Source: Anaeromyxobacter oryzisoli | GTDB lineage: Bacteria > Myxococcota > Myxococcia > Myxococcales > Anaeromyxobacteraceae | Direction of reading: 5' to 3' | Assembly (NCBI RefSeq): GCF_022690765.1 | Contig: NZ_JALCZA010000032.1 | Location: 1 to 54,027 of the forward strand | DNA length: 54,027 nt | In this document: positions 18,454 to 28,740 of the stretch, piece by piece | Layout: each line of letters starts with the position of its first letter | Position numbering within the stretch: position 1 is the stretch's first letter | Notes under the pieces: model-generated | Seen by the model: only the letters and a program-made list of their open reading frames with translations | The model's database searches: none | Told to the model about the DNA's origin: nothing | Made by a program: the position numbers and the translations under genes

Positions 18454-19809
18454 ATGTTCTCGGATCGGACGGACCACCACGGCATGCGGGCTCTCCCCGG
18501 TCACCGCGAGATCGAGCGCGAGGAGCTCTCCCGGCTGTTCGGGCGCCTCGTCTGGGCCAGGCTCTTCGTGATCCCCGTGTTCGCGGGGATCGCGATCTGG
18601 CTCGCGCTCCAGGAGCCGGCGCCGTGGCGGCGCGCGCTGCTCCTCGGGCTCGTCCCGCTCCTCGCCGCGTTCTTCGTCTTCGAGTGGGTGCGCTACCGGC
18701 GTCGGGGCTTCACCGACCGCGCGCTGCCGATGAACCTCGGCCTCGCCACCCTCGGGCACCTCGTCGTCTGCTTCGCGACCGGCGGCCTCGACAGCCCGCT
18801 CGTCTACGTGGTCCTGCCCATCGCCGTCCTGTCGGCGGTGTTCGTCCGCGCCCCGTGGCACCTCGCGAGCATCGGCGCCCAGGCCGCGGCGGTGTGGGGG
18901 TTCGCCGCGATGGGCGCCGCGGGGGCGGTGCCGCTCGTCCCGGCCGCGCTCGGCGGCGGCGCCCGGCTCGGCCCCTCGAGCGCCTACCTCTGGGTCCACG
19001 CGCTGGTGCTGAGCTGCACGCTCGCGATGGTCGGCGTGGCGGGGCGGGGCATGCGCCGGGCGTTCGAGGCGACCGTCCACCGCGCCCTCGACGCGCAGCA
19101 CGAGTCGCTCCGCGCCCACGCGGAGCGGGCGGAGGAGCTGACCGCCCTCTCCGGCGAGATCGCGCACGAGCTCAAGAACCCGCTCGCCAGCGTGAAGGGG
19201 CTCGCGGGGCTCCTCGCCGCGGGCGGGCTCGACGGGAAGGCGATCGAGCGGCTCGGGGTGCTCCGCCGCGAGGTCGACCGGATGCAGACGATCCTCGAGG
19301 AGTTCCTGAACTTCTCGAGGCCGGTCGTGCCGCTCGCGCTCGGGGAGAGCGACGTGGGCGCGCTCTGCGCCGAGGTGGCGGCGATGCACGAGGGGATGGC
19401 CCGCGAGCGCGGGATCGAGATCGCGGTCCGGGCCGCGGCGCTCCCGGTCCGCTGCGATCCGCGCAAGGTGCGGCAGGTGCTCATCAACGTCGTGCAGAAC
19501 GCCCTCGACGCGAGCCCGCGCGGCGGCGTCGTGGAGCTCGAGGCGGCCCAGGAGACCGGGGAGGCCGGGGGCGCGCGGGTCCGGGTCCTCGACCGCGGCC
19601 CCGGGGTGGACCCCACCCTCGGCGAGGCGGTCTTCACGCCCGGCGTCACGACGAAGCCGAGCGGCTCCGGGCTCGGCCTCACCATCGCCCGGTCGCTCGC
19701 GCGCCAGCACGGCGGCGATCTCGCCCTCCGGCCGCGCGCCGGCGGCGGCACCGCCGCCGAGCTCACCCTCCCCGGCGGCCCCGCCGAGACGGGCGGGAGG
19801 GCCGCGTGA
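18454..19809 (+). CDS. NtrB-like membrane sensor histidine kinase
   Basis: About 451 residues. Six hydrophobic segments fill residues 25-190 (LFVIPVFAGIAIWLAL, LLLGLVPLLAAFFVF, GLATLGHLVVCFATG, VYVVLPIAVLSAVFV, ASIGAQAAAVWGFAAM, LVLSCTLAMVGVAG) with no large periplasmic loop, so it may sense a membrane or quinone signal. The HisKA H-box is EIAHELKNPLASVKG; the HATPase domain has VLINVVQNALDAS, VLDRGPGVDP and GSGLGLTIARSLA. The start is uncertain: ATG 18454 has GGGGGA upstream, but a GTG at 18427 right after the TolC stop and an ATG at 18484 are possible. The stop overlaps the response-regulator start, so the two genes form a pair. Confidence 0.92.
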   Translation: MFSDRTDHHGMRALPGHREIEREELSRLFGRLVWARLFVIPVFAGIAIWLALQEPAPWRRALLLGLVPLLAAFFVFEWVRYRRRGFTDRALPMNLGLATLGHLVVCFATGGLDSPLVYVVLPIAVLSAVFVRAPWHLASIGAQAAAVWGFAAMGAAGAVPLVPAALGGGARLGPSSAYLWVHALVLSCTLAMVGVAGRGMRRAFEATVHRALDAQHESLRAHAERAEELTALSGEIAHELKNPLASVKGLAGLLAAGGLDGKAIERLGVLRREVDRMQTILEEFLNFSRPVVPLALGESDVGALCAEVAAMHEGMARERGIEIAVRAAALPVRCDPRKVRQVLINVVQNALDASPRGGVVELEAAQETGEAGGARVRVLDRGPGVDPTLGEAVFTPGVTTKPSGSGLGLTIARSLARQHGGDLALRPRAGGGTAAELTLPGGPAETGGRAA

Positions 19810-21182
19810 TGTCCCCGACCCGCGTCCTCGTCGCGGACGACGATCCGGGCGTGCGTTACACGCTGCGCGAGATCCTCGAGAGCGAGGGGCTCGAGGTGGT
19901 CGAGGCGGCGGACGGCGCGGCGGCCCTCGCCGCGTTCGACGCAGCCCCGGTGCCGCTCGTCGTGACGGACCTGCGGATGCCGCGCCTCGACGGGATGGCG
20001 CTCCTGCGCGCGCTGCTCTCTCGCACGCCGGCGCCGCGGGTGGTCCTCATCACCGCGCACGGCTCGGAGCGCCAGGCGGTGGAGGCGATGAAGGCGGGGG
20101 CCTTCGACTACTTCAAGAAGCCCTTCGACACCGACGAGCTCCTCGCCGGCGTGCGCCGCGCGGTGGAGGCGGTCCGGCTCGCCCACGAGAACGAGGCGCT
20201 CCAGGGCGAGCTCGCCCTCGCGCGCACCCTGGTCTTCGCCTCCGAGCCGATGCGCCGGCTCGCGGTGCTCGTCGCGCGCGTCGCGCCGAAGGACGTGACC
20301 GTGCTCCTCACCGGCGAGAGCGGGACGGGCAAGGAGCGGGTGGCCGAGGCGATCGTCCGCGCCTCCCGGCGGAGCGCCGGCCCCTTCGTCCGGTTCAACT
20401 GCGCCGCCCTCTCCCCCGAGCTCGCCGAGGCCGAGCTGTTCGGCCACGCGCGGGGCGCCTTCACCGGCGCGATCCGCGCGCGCCCGGGGCTGTTCGGCGA
20501 GGCCGACGGCGGGACCATCCTGCTCGACGAGATCGGCGAGCTCGCCGCCGGCGCGCAGGCGAAGCTGCTCCGGGTGCTGCAGGAGGGCGAGATCCGGCCC
20601 GTGGGCGAGGACCTCCCGCGCCGGGTCGACGTCCGGGTGATCGCCGCGACGCACCGCGATCTCGAGGAGCGGGTCCGGGCCGGCGCGTTCCGCGAGGACC
20701 TCTTCTACCGGCTGAACGTCGTCCACCTGCGGATCCCGCCCCTGCGCGAGCGCCCCGAGGACGTCCCGGTGCTCGCGCGCCACTTCCTCGAGCGCTACGC
20801 GGAGCGGTTCGGGGTGTCGCCCCTCGTCGTCCCGCCGGCGCTCCTCGACCGGCTCGCGGCGCACTCCTGGCCCGGCAACGTGCGCGAGCTCGAGAACGCG
20901 CTCGAGGGGCTCGTGGCGCTCTCGCCGCCGGACGGCCTGGATCTGTCGCTCCTGCCGGGCGGCGTCGCCGGGGGCGCCGCCGCCGAGTCGCCCCCGGGGC
21001 CGCTGCCGCTCAGGCAGCGCGTCGAGGCGTACGAGCGCGGCCTCATCGTCGAGGCGCTCCGCGCCGCGCGAGGGAACCGGAGCGAGGCGGCGCGCCGCCT
21101 CGGGATGTCCCGCGTGACCCTGCACGACAAGCTCCGGAAGTACGGGCTCGCCGGGGGGGAGGACGAGCCCGAGCGCGGCTGA
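19809..21182 (+). CDS. NtrC-family sigma54-dependent response regulator
   Basis: 457 residues. Receiver domain (about 5-120): VLVADDDPG, phosphoacceptor Asp54 in VVTDLRMPRLDG, and FDYFKKPFD. AAA+ domain (about 140-375): Walker A TGESGTGKE, the sigma54-contact loop ARGAFTGAI, Walker B GGTILLDEIGEL, and PLRERPEDVP. A C-terminal Fis-type helix-turn-helix follows (GNRSEAARRLGMSRVTLHDKLRKYGL). It activates sigma54 promoters when phosphorylated by the kinase encoded just upstream; its ATG overlaps the kinase stop (TGATG). Target promoters are not evident here, though neighbours encode envelope and efflux proteins. Confidence 0.96.
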   Translation: MSPTRVLVADDDPGVRYTLREILESEGLEVVEAADGAAALAAFDAAPVPLVVTDLRMPRLDGMALLRALLSRTPAPRVVLITAHGSERQAVEAMKAGAFDYFKKPFDTDELLAGVRRAVEAVRLAHENEALQGELALARTLVFASEPMRRLAVLVARVAPKDVTVLLTGESGTGKERVAEAIVRASRRSAGPFVRFNCAALSPELAEAELFGHARGAFTGAIRARPGLFGEADGGTILLDEIGELAAGAQAKLLRVLQEGEIRPVGEDLPRRVDVRVIAATHRDLEERVRAGAFREDLFYRLNVVHLRIPPLRERPEDVPVLARHFLERYAERFGVSPLVVPPALLDRLAAHSWPGNVRELENALEGLVALSPPDGLDLSLLPGGVAGGAAAESPPGPLPLRQRVEAYERGLIVEALRAARGNRSEAARRLGMSRVTLHDKLRKYGLAGGEDEPERG

Positions 21183-21278
21183 GCCCAAGCCGCCCCGGCG
21201 CCTGATCGAGGGCTCGCCCCAAGTTCCCTCCCGCGCGGAGGCGCCCGGGCGCCCGGCGCTTGCGCATCGTCTCGGCGG

Positions 21279-21884
21279 ATGACGCCCGCCGCCGTCCTCG
21301 CCGCCGCGCTCCTGGCGCAGGCCCCCGCGCCCCCGGACCTGTCGCTCCACCCCGGGGAGCGGTTCGGCCCCGGCCGCGCGCTCGAGCAGGGGCCGTTCAC
21401 GGACGGTGAGCTGATCGGGGCGAGCGTCGGCGTCCTCGCGGGGGACGCGGCGGTGTTCGGCGTCGCGTACGGGATGTTCCACCTGTTCACCAGCGGCACG
21501 GTCTCGCCGACCGCCACCCACTTCCGGAACGCCGCCGTCGTCCTCGCCGCGACCGCGCTGATCCTGCCGCCGCTCGGCGCCACGGTGGGCGGGAGCGTCG
21601 CCCGGGTCGGCCCGGCGCGGGGCGCGCCGTGGAAGGCCTTCCTGCTCTCGCTGGTCGGGCACGCCATCGCGCTCGGCGTCGGCTACGGCGTCGCGCCGAG
21701 CTACTGGGCGATCCTGCCGGTGCAGGTCGCGACGATGAGCGCCGCGACCTCCTTCGGCCTGCACTGGGGGCGCGCGCCGCAGGAGCGCCCGGTCGCCCGG
21801 CCGGAGGCGGCGCCGACGAGGCGCAGGGCCACCGGCGCGGAGGTGGCCGCCTACCTCCCGCCGCTCTGTCTCGACGAAGGGTGA
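21279..21884 (+). CDS. Membrane protein of unknown function
   Basis: 201 residues. The N-terminus (TPAAVLAAALLAQAPA) may be a signal peptide or first helix. Hydrophobic segments follow: ELIGASVGVLAGDAAVFGVAYGM in shortened helices near 45-68, AAVVLAATALILPPLG, FLLSLVGHAIALGVGYGV and AILPVQVATMSAATSFGL. The Gly/Ala-rich, weakly amphipathic pattern could also suit an outer-membrane protein. The C-terminus is hydrophilic and Arg-rich. No family recognised. It stands 96 bases after the NtrC-type gene on the same strand and may be read with it. Confidence 0.6.
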   Translation: MTPAAVLAAALLAQAPAPPDLSLHPGERFGPGRALEQGPFTDGELIGASVGVLAGDAAVFGVAYGMFHLFTSGTVSPTATHFRNAAVVLAATALILPPLGATVGGSVARVGPARGAPWKAFLLSLVGHAIALGVGYGVAPSYWAILPVQVATMSAATSFGLHWGRAPQERPVARPEAAPTRRRATGAEVAAYLPPLCLDEG

Positions 21885-22060
21885 ACGTCACGGGCGCCGG
21901 GGCGTGCCTCCCGGCCTGGCCCGGGGGCGCTCGCACAGGAGCGCTGCGCGCCCACCTTCGCCCACCCCGTTTGTGTACCTCCAGGGCCCCGGATGGGCTA
22001 GATTGCCCCGGCCAGCGTGCCCCCGGCCGCTCGGCTGCAATCCAACCATCGGAGGATTCG

Positions 22061-22627
22061 ATGAAGAAGCTCGTCGTCGCACTCGCCGCGCTCGCGCTGG
22101 CGGCCCCCGCGTTCGCGCAGCAGGATCCGGCTTCCGCCGGCAACTCGGGCAACCGCTCCACCATCGGCCTCGGCGTCGCGATCACGCCGCTCGAGCCGAA
22201 CACGGTGGCCGCGGGCTCGTTCGCCCGCACGATCGAGGTCTACGTCCCGATCCAGATCGCCCCCGTGCTCCGGCTCGAGCCCTCGGTCGGCATCCACACG
22301 AACGACCAGCCGAACGGCGGCATCGACACGCGTGACGTCACCATCGGCGCGGGCCTGTTCGTCCAGCAGCGCGTCGCCCCGGCGGTCGATCTGTACGCCG
22401 GCGGCCGCCTCAAGCTGAACTTCGCGCACGTGGACACGCCCGTGGGCGACGACTCCGGCACCGACTTCCTGATCGCGGCGGCCGCGGGCGGCGAGTACTA
22501 CCTCGTCCCGAAGTTCTCGGTCGGCCTCGAGGCGCAGCTCGGGTACTACTCGAACTCGTCCGTCTCCGGTGACGACTCGGGCCTGTTCACGAACGGCCTC
22601 GCGTTCCTCCGGGTCTACTTCCTGTAG
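22061..22627 (+). CDS. Small outer-membrane beta-barrel protein, unknown
   Basis: 188 residues. MKKLVVALAALALAAPAFAQQ is a textbook signal peptide with an AxA cleavage site. The mature part alternates strands and turns (STIGLGVAITPLEPN, RTIEVYVPIQIAPVLRLEPSVGIHT, VTIGAGLFVQQRVAPAVDLYAGGRLKLNFAHV, FLIAAAAGGEYYLVPKFSVGLEAQLGYY) and ends GLAFLRVYFL, a C-terminal aromatic/hydrophobic strand as in BAM substrates. Eight strands are likely (OmpW/OmpX size class), but no specific family is claimed. A CGGAGG site lies 6 bases before the ATG, and a good terminator follows the gene. Confidence 0.78.
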   Translation: MKKLVVALAALALAAPAFAQQDPASAGNSGNRSTIGLGVAITPLEPNTVAAGSFARTIEVYVPIQIAPVLRLEPSVGIHTNDQPNGGIDTRDVTIGAGLFVQQRVAPAVDLYAGGRLKLNFAHVDTPVGDDSGTDFLIAAAAGGEYYLVPKFSVGLEAQLGYYSNSSVSGDDSGLFTNGLAFLRVYFL

Positions 22628-22651
22628 ATTCCGCAGGTCGCTCGACCGCGC

Positions 22652-22695
22652 ACCGGGCCCGTCGCTCCTCGCGAGCGTCGGGCCCGGTCCTTTCG
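22652..22695 (+). terminator. Intrinsic terminator after the beta-barrel gene
   Basis: ACCGGGCCCG (22652-22661) pairs perfectly with CGGGCCCGGT (22679-22688); the 17-base loop contains a further small CTCGCGAG palindrome. CCTTTC follows on the plus strand, a short U-rich run. It is placed 25 bases after the stop at 22627 and closes this monocistronic unit. Confidence 0.75.
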
Positions 22696-22835
22696 AGGCT
22701 CCCGCCTGCCCGCGCCGTCCGCCTGGATCCGGCAGGCTCGCGCCCGCGCACCTGCCGGCCGGCGGCTCGAGGCTTGTGGCCGAGCCCCGGACACGTTAAT
22801 GGTCGGCCGCCCCGCCCGTCGAGGGGCGCCCTCCC

Positions 22836-24860
<2,025 letters not shown>

Positions 24861-25190
24861 GGCGGCGCCCTGATGATCATTCATCACATCGCCCCAGCCC
24901 CGCATCCGCTCCGCGAGGGGTTTCGTGCTGGGGGGCCGCAAGTACGAGCGTGCCTGCACGGCAAGCGTGGGCTGGCTCGGGAAGGAGGTGGAGGCCGGGG
25001 CGCCATCCGCGGGCGGCGACCGGAGTGACGAGATCGGCCCCGAAGAAGCCTGTGCTTCACCGGCATGCTGAGGCGCTCGCCACGGTCTCGATCGGCCACC
25101 GTCGCGACGGCGGCGGGAGAGCTGAAGCAGGTCCAGTGGCCGCTCGTCGGCCCGGTCAGCGTCGCCCGAAGAGCCGGGCCGGCCATCCGC
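24861..25190. other. Intergenic region, no gene seen
   Basis: 330 bases between the ABC-F gene and the HNH gene, which converge on it. No open frame in either strand has protein-like composition. It includes a less GC-rich stretch near the left end (gatgatcattcatcacatc). I see no convincing terminator hairpin. Confidence 0.5.
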
Positions 25191-26333
25191 TCACCCCGAT
25201 CGCTTCTTTTTCACCGCGCACCGCGGCGCCGTTCCCGTTCGCGCGGCAGGTGCGGAGTCGAAGAGCTCACCGTTCGACCGTCGCCTGAATCGGTCCATCA
25301 AGGCCTCCCCGAAGACCTTCCGAGCGGCGAGCTGGTTATGAAAGAAACAGAGAAGGTGAATGTTCTCGACCGTGGGCGGGCCGCCCAGGGCCTCGGCTTC
25401 GCGGTGATCGAACTCGAGCAGGTAGGTCGAGCCGCAGATGCCGCCGGAGTCGAGGGGGTACTGGCAGCGACCGCCGTCGCGGATCCAGACGGCGCGCTTC
25501 ACCTCGGCGGAGAGGTGCTCCGGCTTCGAGGGGCGGCGCTTCGCGAGCGGCTTCTGCACGAGCCCCTTCCGCTTGGCGCTTCGGGCGAGGAGGAGGTCGA
25601 GGCCGACCTCGAGGATCTCCTCCGTGGTGGCGCCGAAATGCGAATGGGAGAGCGCATCCCGCGCGGCGGCGAGCTTCGCGAGGAAGCGGCGGGAGACGTT
25701 GAAGTGGAGCCGCCGGAGGTCGGCGCTGAGCGGCTCGATCGATTCGGCGCGGGCCTCGCGGGAAGATGGGGCGTGCGCCGCAGCGCGCGGAGAGTTGGCA
25801 TCGACAGGGTTTTCCGGCGAACCTCTCGCCTCGAGCAGCTCGAGCGGTGCCGCCGTGACGATGTTCGGAGCCGCGACCGGGCTCGCCGCAGCCGCGACCT
25901 CGAGACGCGGAACGGCCTCCTCCGTGGCCGGGGCGCGCACCGCCGTCACGACCTCGCGACGCGGCGCCTTCTCGACCGGCTTGATCTCGGCCGCAACCTC
26001 CGCCGCCTCGTGCTTCGAGCGGTGGAAGAACCGCGGCAGCACCTCGACCCGGTTCTCGGGCGAGATCACCTTCGCGAGCTCAGCGATGCTCGAGATGCAA
26101 AGCCTCCCGTCGCGCAACGGCTCGATGACCTCAGGGAACCGCTGCACCAGCTCGGCGGCGGTCTTCCGGTAGAACGCGGCCCCCTTCGAGAGCCCGAGCT
26201 CGCGATGGAGGAACCAGAACAGGCTCGAGTAGCCGAGCTCGACCCAGAGCCGCCGGCGATCGAAGTCGGCGAGGGCGACCAGGAAGTCGGCCATGCAGTC
26301 GTGCTCGCGGCGGAGGAGCTGTGATGGCGACAC
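25191..26333 (-). CDS. HNH endonuclease-domain protein
   Basis: About 380 residues from a GTG at 26333 (an ATG at 26294 is an alternative). The N-terminal part is helical (FLVALADFDRRRLWVELGYSSLFWFLHRELGLS, AAELVQRFPEVIEPLRDGRLC), as in the large family of myxobacterial and actinobacterial HNH proteins related to DUF222. A long variable Ala/Val/Glu linker follows (about 115-230). The C-terminal HNH module has zinc-type cysteines and active-site residues: RDGGRCQYP, GICGSTYLLEFDHREA and NIHLLCFFHNQLAARKVFG. It probably cleaves or nicks DNA. It is isolated between two gene-poor stretches, and its codons are visibly less GC-extreme than neighbours, which suggests acquisition by transfer. Confidence 0.85.
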   Translation of the reverse strand: MSPSQLLRREHDCMADFLVALADFDRRRLWVELGYSSLFWFLHRELGLSKGAAFYRKTAAELVQRFPEVIEPLRDGRLCISSIAELAKVISPENRVEVLPRFFHRSKHEAAEVAAEIKPVEKAPRREVVTAVRAPATEEAVPRLEVAAAASPVAAPNIVTAAPLELLEARGSPENPVDANSPRAAAHAPSSREARAESIEPLSADLRRLHFNVSRRFLAKLAAARDALSHSHFGATTEEILEVGLDLLLARSAKRKGLVQKPLAKRRPSKPEHLSAEVKRAVWIRDGGRCQYPLDSGGICGSTYLLEFDHREAEALGGPPTVENIHLLCFFHNQLAARKVFGEALMDRFRRRSNGELFDSAPAARTGTAPRCAVKKKRSG

Positions 26334-27061
26334 CCACTCGCATTGAGCTGCTGCGGCGCACGCTGCCTGCCTGCGCGGGGCAGACTCCTCCCTGCGCTGC
26401 TCGACGTGCCAACAGGCACGCCTGCGCCGCTCGGTCGTCGTGTGCCCCCGCTCGGCGACGGCATCGTGTGCCTCGCGACGCTCAACGCAAGCGGGTGGCG
26501 CCATGGAGGCGGGCGGAGAGATCGCGTGCGTGCATGAACCAATGGTCTCACGGGATTTCACGACCTCCCCAGGCGCACGCATTCGCGCCTGGACGCGAGA
26601 ACGGGAACGGTCCCTCGCGCCTCGGCTCCGCGCAGACTCGCGGCGCACGGCGCCCCCGCGACGCTGCGAGAAAGGCCTATTCGAACGACCTGGGCTCGCG
26701 AAGCGTCACCCACCGGAAAATCCGTCAACAGCCGATTGGTGAAATCGGGGTTCCCGCGAAAGGGCTGCGGCCCACGCTCACCGTGAAGCCACCGGCCGCC
26801 TCGCGAACGGGCGGCAACGCGACGGGCGACTCAGGCCATGGTGCCGGCGGAAGCTCGTAGCGCTATCGGTGAAACGCGGGCCTCTTCGGGGCCGATCTTG
26901 CGCAGACGATCCCCACGCACTGCGGCGCCTCGGCCTCTCCATCTTCCCGAGCCCAGACCACTCGTCCTTCAGGGCCGTTCGCCTGCACGGTCCCTCCTCG
27001 AAGGGCCTGCTCTCCGCCCGAGATGGTGTTGAACCCAGAGGGCGGCGCCTGCGGCGCGGTC
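26334..27061. other. Gene-poor region upstream of the HNH gene
   Basis: 728 bases with no supported gene. Open frames exist on both strands, but they have Arg/Ala/Pro-rich, low-complexity translations and no conserved motif. The sequence is less GC-biased at spots (for example agaaaggcctattcgaac, gaaaatccgtcaacagccg). It may be decayed DNA linked to the HNH gene, or leader and regulatory sequence. I find no terminal inverted repeats that would define an insertion sequence. Confidence 0.45.
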
Positions 27062-27670
27062 CTAGATCTGAAGGCCGAGCCGCAGCGTAGCCCCGATGGT
27101 CGTGCCGCCCAGATCGTAGGAGCCCGCGCTCCGCGCGCTCCCGACCGTCACCGGCAGGCCCTTCGAGTTCACGTCCCAGCGAACGAACCCCCAGACGCCG
27201 GCGAAGAACGGTCCGTCGCCGAGCTGGATCCGGATCCCGGGGCGCAGGCCGACGTAGAAGAACCACTGGTCCGTCGAGCTCGCCGTGACGATCCGCGGGT
27301 CGCTGACGAAGTCCCCGTAGCGGTGCCCGCCCGCCTCGACCAGCAGGTCGATCTGGACGGGCGCCAGCGCCAGGGCGACCCCGCCCAGCCCCCCGATCGC
27401 GGTCTGCGACGCGGTGTGGCGCCCGAACGTCGTGTCGGCGATGGCGCCCAGCTCGAGCCCGCCGAGGTTCAGCAGGACGTCGCCGCCGGCGAGCTGCAGC
27501 GAGCTGTCGAAGAGGTTCGGCGCGCTCTCGGCGCCGCTCACCGCCGCGTGGAAGCTGGTCGAGGGTGGCCGCTCGACGCCGTAGAAGCCCTCGATCGAGA
27601 GCTGCGCGAGCGCCGCCCCCGGAGTGAACAGCGCGACGGCTGCGACCAGCCACGCCTTGCGGGTTGCCAT
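27062..27670 (-). CDS. Secreted beta-barrel-like protein, unknown
   Basis: 202 residues. MATRKAWLVAAVALFTPGAALAQ is a clear signal peptide. Strands of outer-membrane type follow (LSIEGFYGVERP, LQLAGGDVLLNLGGLELGAIAD, LGGVALALAPVQIDLLVEAGGHRYG, QWFFYVGLRPGIRIQLGDG, FFAGVWGFVRWDV, TTIGATLRLGLQI). It ends in a strand with a hydrophobic last residue. It resembles the other two small barrel proteins in this window only in architecture. No family recognised. It sits on the minus strand 167 bases downstream of tpx, on the same strand. Confidence 0.72.
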   Translation of the reverse strand: MATRKAWLVAAVALFTPGAALAQLSIEGFYGVERPPSTSFHAAVSGAESAPNLFDSSLQLAGGDVLLNLGGLELGAIADTTFGRHTASQTAIGGLGGVALALAPVQIDLLVEAGGHRYGDFVSDPRIVTASSTDQWFFYVGLRPGIRIQLGDGPFFAGVWGFVRWDVNSKGLPVTVGSARSAGSYDLGGTTIGATLRLGLQI

Positions 27671-27837
27671 GTCCTCGTCCTCCTCGTGACGAGCCGACCA
27701 TCGCGCGGACGTCTTCCGTCACGCCGGTGCGTCCTCGGGCCGGCTCGCCCGGACGGATCTACCAGCGACGATCGCGGGCGCCGCACCACGCCGGGTCCAT
27801 CGGCGGTCCAGCGAGCGCCGCCCGCGAGCGCGCCGCG

Positions 27838-28338
27838 CTACTTCACCGCCCGGATCGCCGCGTCGTAGTCCGGCTCCTGGCCGATCTCCGGGACGAGCTG
27901 GCGGTAGACGACCTGGTCGCGCTCGTCGAGCACGATCACCGCGCGGGCGGTGAGGCCGGCGAGGGGCCCGTCCTGGAGGAGGACGCCGTAGTCCTTCGCG
28001 AAGTGCTTCCCGCGGATGAGCGAGAGCGGGACGACGTTCTTCAGCCCCTCGGTGGCGCAGAAGCGCTTCTGGGCGAAGGGGAGGTCCGCCGAGACGACGA
28101 GGACCACGGTGTTCGGCAGCGCGCCCGCCCGCTCGTTGAACTTCCGGGTCGAGGTGGCGCACACGGCGGTGTCGAGGCTCGGGACGATGTTCAGGATCTT
28201 CTTCTTGCCCTCGAACTTCGCGAGCGTCACGTCCTCGAGGTCGCCGGTGGTGAGGGTGAAGTCCGGCGCCTTCGCGCCGACCGCCGGCAGCTCGCCGTTG
28301 GTGTGGATCGGGTTCCCCTTGAACGTCACCTGGGCCAT
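27838..28338 (-). CDS. tpx: Thiol peroxidase Tpx (atypical 2-Cys peroxiredoxin)
   Basis: 166 residues, the normal Tpx length. The start [15 protein letters not shown] matches the family; longer upstream readings are unsupported. The peroxidatic cysteine is Cys60 ([11 protein letters not shown], with the conserved Thr57 upstream) and the resolving cysteine is Cys94 (QKRFCATEG). Other signatures are [10 protein letters not shown] and NVVPLS. It reduces H2O2 and alkyl hydroperoxides using thioredoxin. No operon partner is close. Its upstream region contains the heptamer repeat patch, beginning about 170 bases before the start codon. Confidence 0.96.
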   Translation of the reverse strand: MAQVTFKGNPIHTNGELPAVGAKAPDFTLTTGDLEDVTLAKFEGKKKILNIVPSLDTAVCATSTRKFNERAGALPNTVVLVVSADLPFAQKRFCATEGLKNVVPLSLIRGKHFAKDYGVLLQDGPLAGLTARAVIVLDERDQVVYRQLVPEIGQEPDYDAAIRAVK

Positions 28339-28506
28339 CGCTGATCGTCCTCCTGCGGCGCGCCCGAGCGGCGGCCGCGCTGATATCCACGTTCCGTGCA
28401 CGCGGCGACGGGCTCGCGCCGGGCAGGTCCAGTCCGGGCATCGAGTGTAACCAGGGGGGCCGGCGGGCGCTCGCGGGAACACGCGACGCCCCAAGGGGCA
28501 CGCATC

Positions 28507-28688
28507 CGTGAACCCTGCCCGTCACCGTCACCGGCTTCCCCGTCACCCGTGAACCGGATTCCGTGGCCCGTGGCCCCATCCCGTGGTCCGACCACACCGT
28601 CGGATCACGGACCACGGTTCACGGGCCACGGGAAGCGGGAGGCGGGCACGGAGGACCGGTCACGGTGCACGGTCACGGTCACGGACAT
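28507..28688. repeat. Degenerate CCGTGxx heptamer repeats arranged as a large inverted repeat
   Basis: Between tpx and the helicase, the sequence is built largely of 7-base words of the form nCCGTGn. The left half reads them on the plus strand (CCCGTGA, TCCGTGG, CCCGTGG); the right half reads them on the minus strand (CCCGTGG, CCCGTGA, ACCGTGG, TCCGTGA). Long pairs are perfect: CCCGTGAACC (28546-28555) with 28616-28625, CCGTGGCCCGTG (28561-28572) with 28620-28631, and CCGTGGTCCG (28581-28590) with 28608-28617. Further CGTGAC/GTCACG words occur at 28520-28533 and 28656-28682. Tandem heptamers keep no reading frame, so they look non-coding. Confidence 0.8.
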
Positions 28689-28740
28689 CGGGTCGGCGTC
28701 CGGGTGCTGGGCGTGCGGGCGGGACCGGCGTGGTCGCGGG

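Noticed and set aside
26321-26860. 179-codon plus-strand open frame upstream of the HNH gene
   Set aside because: Arg/Ala-rich translation with no motif, overlaps the HNH 5' end, and no ribosome site is visible.
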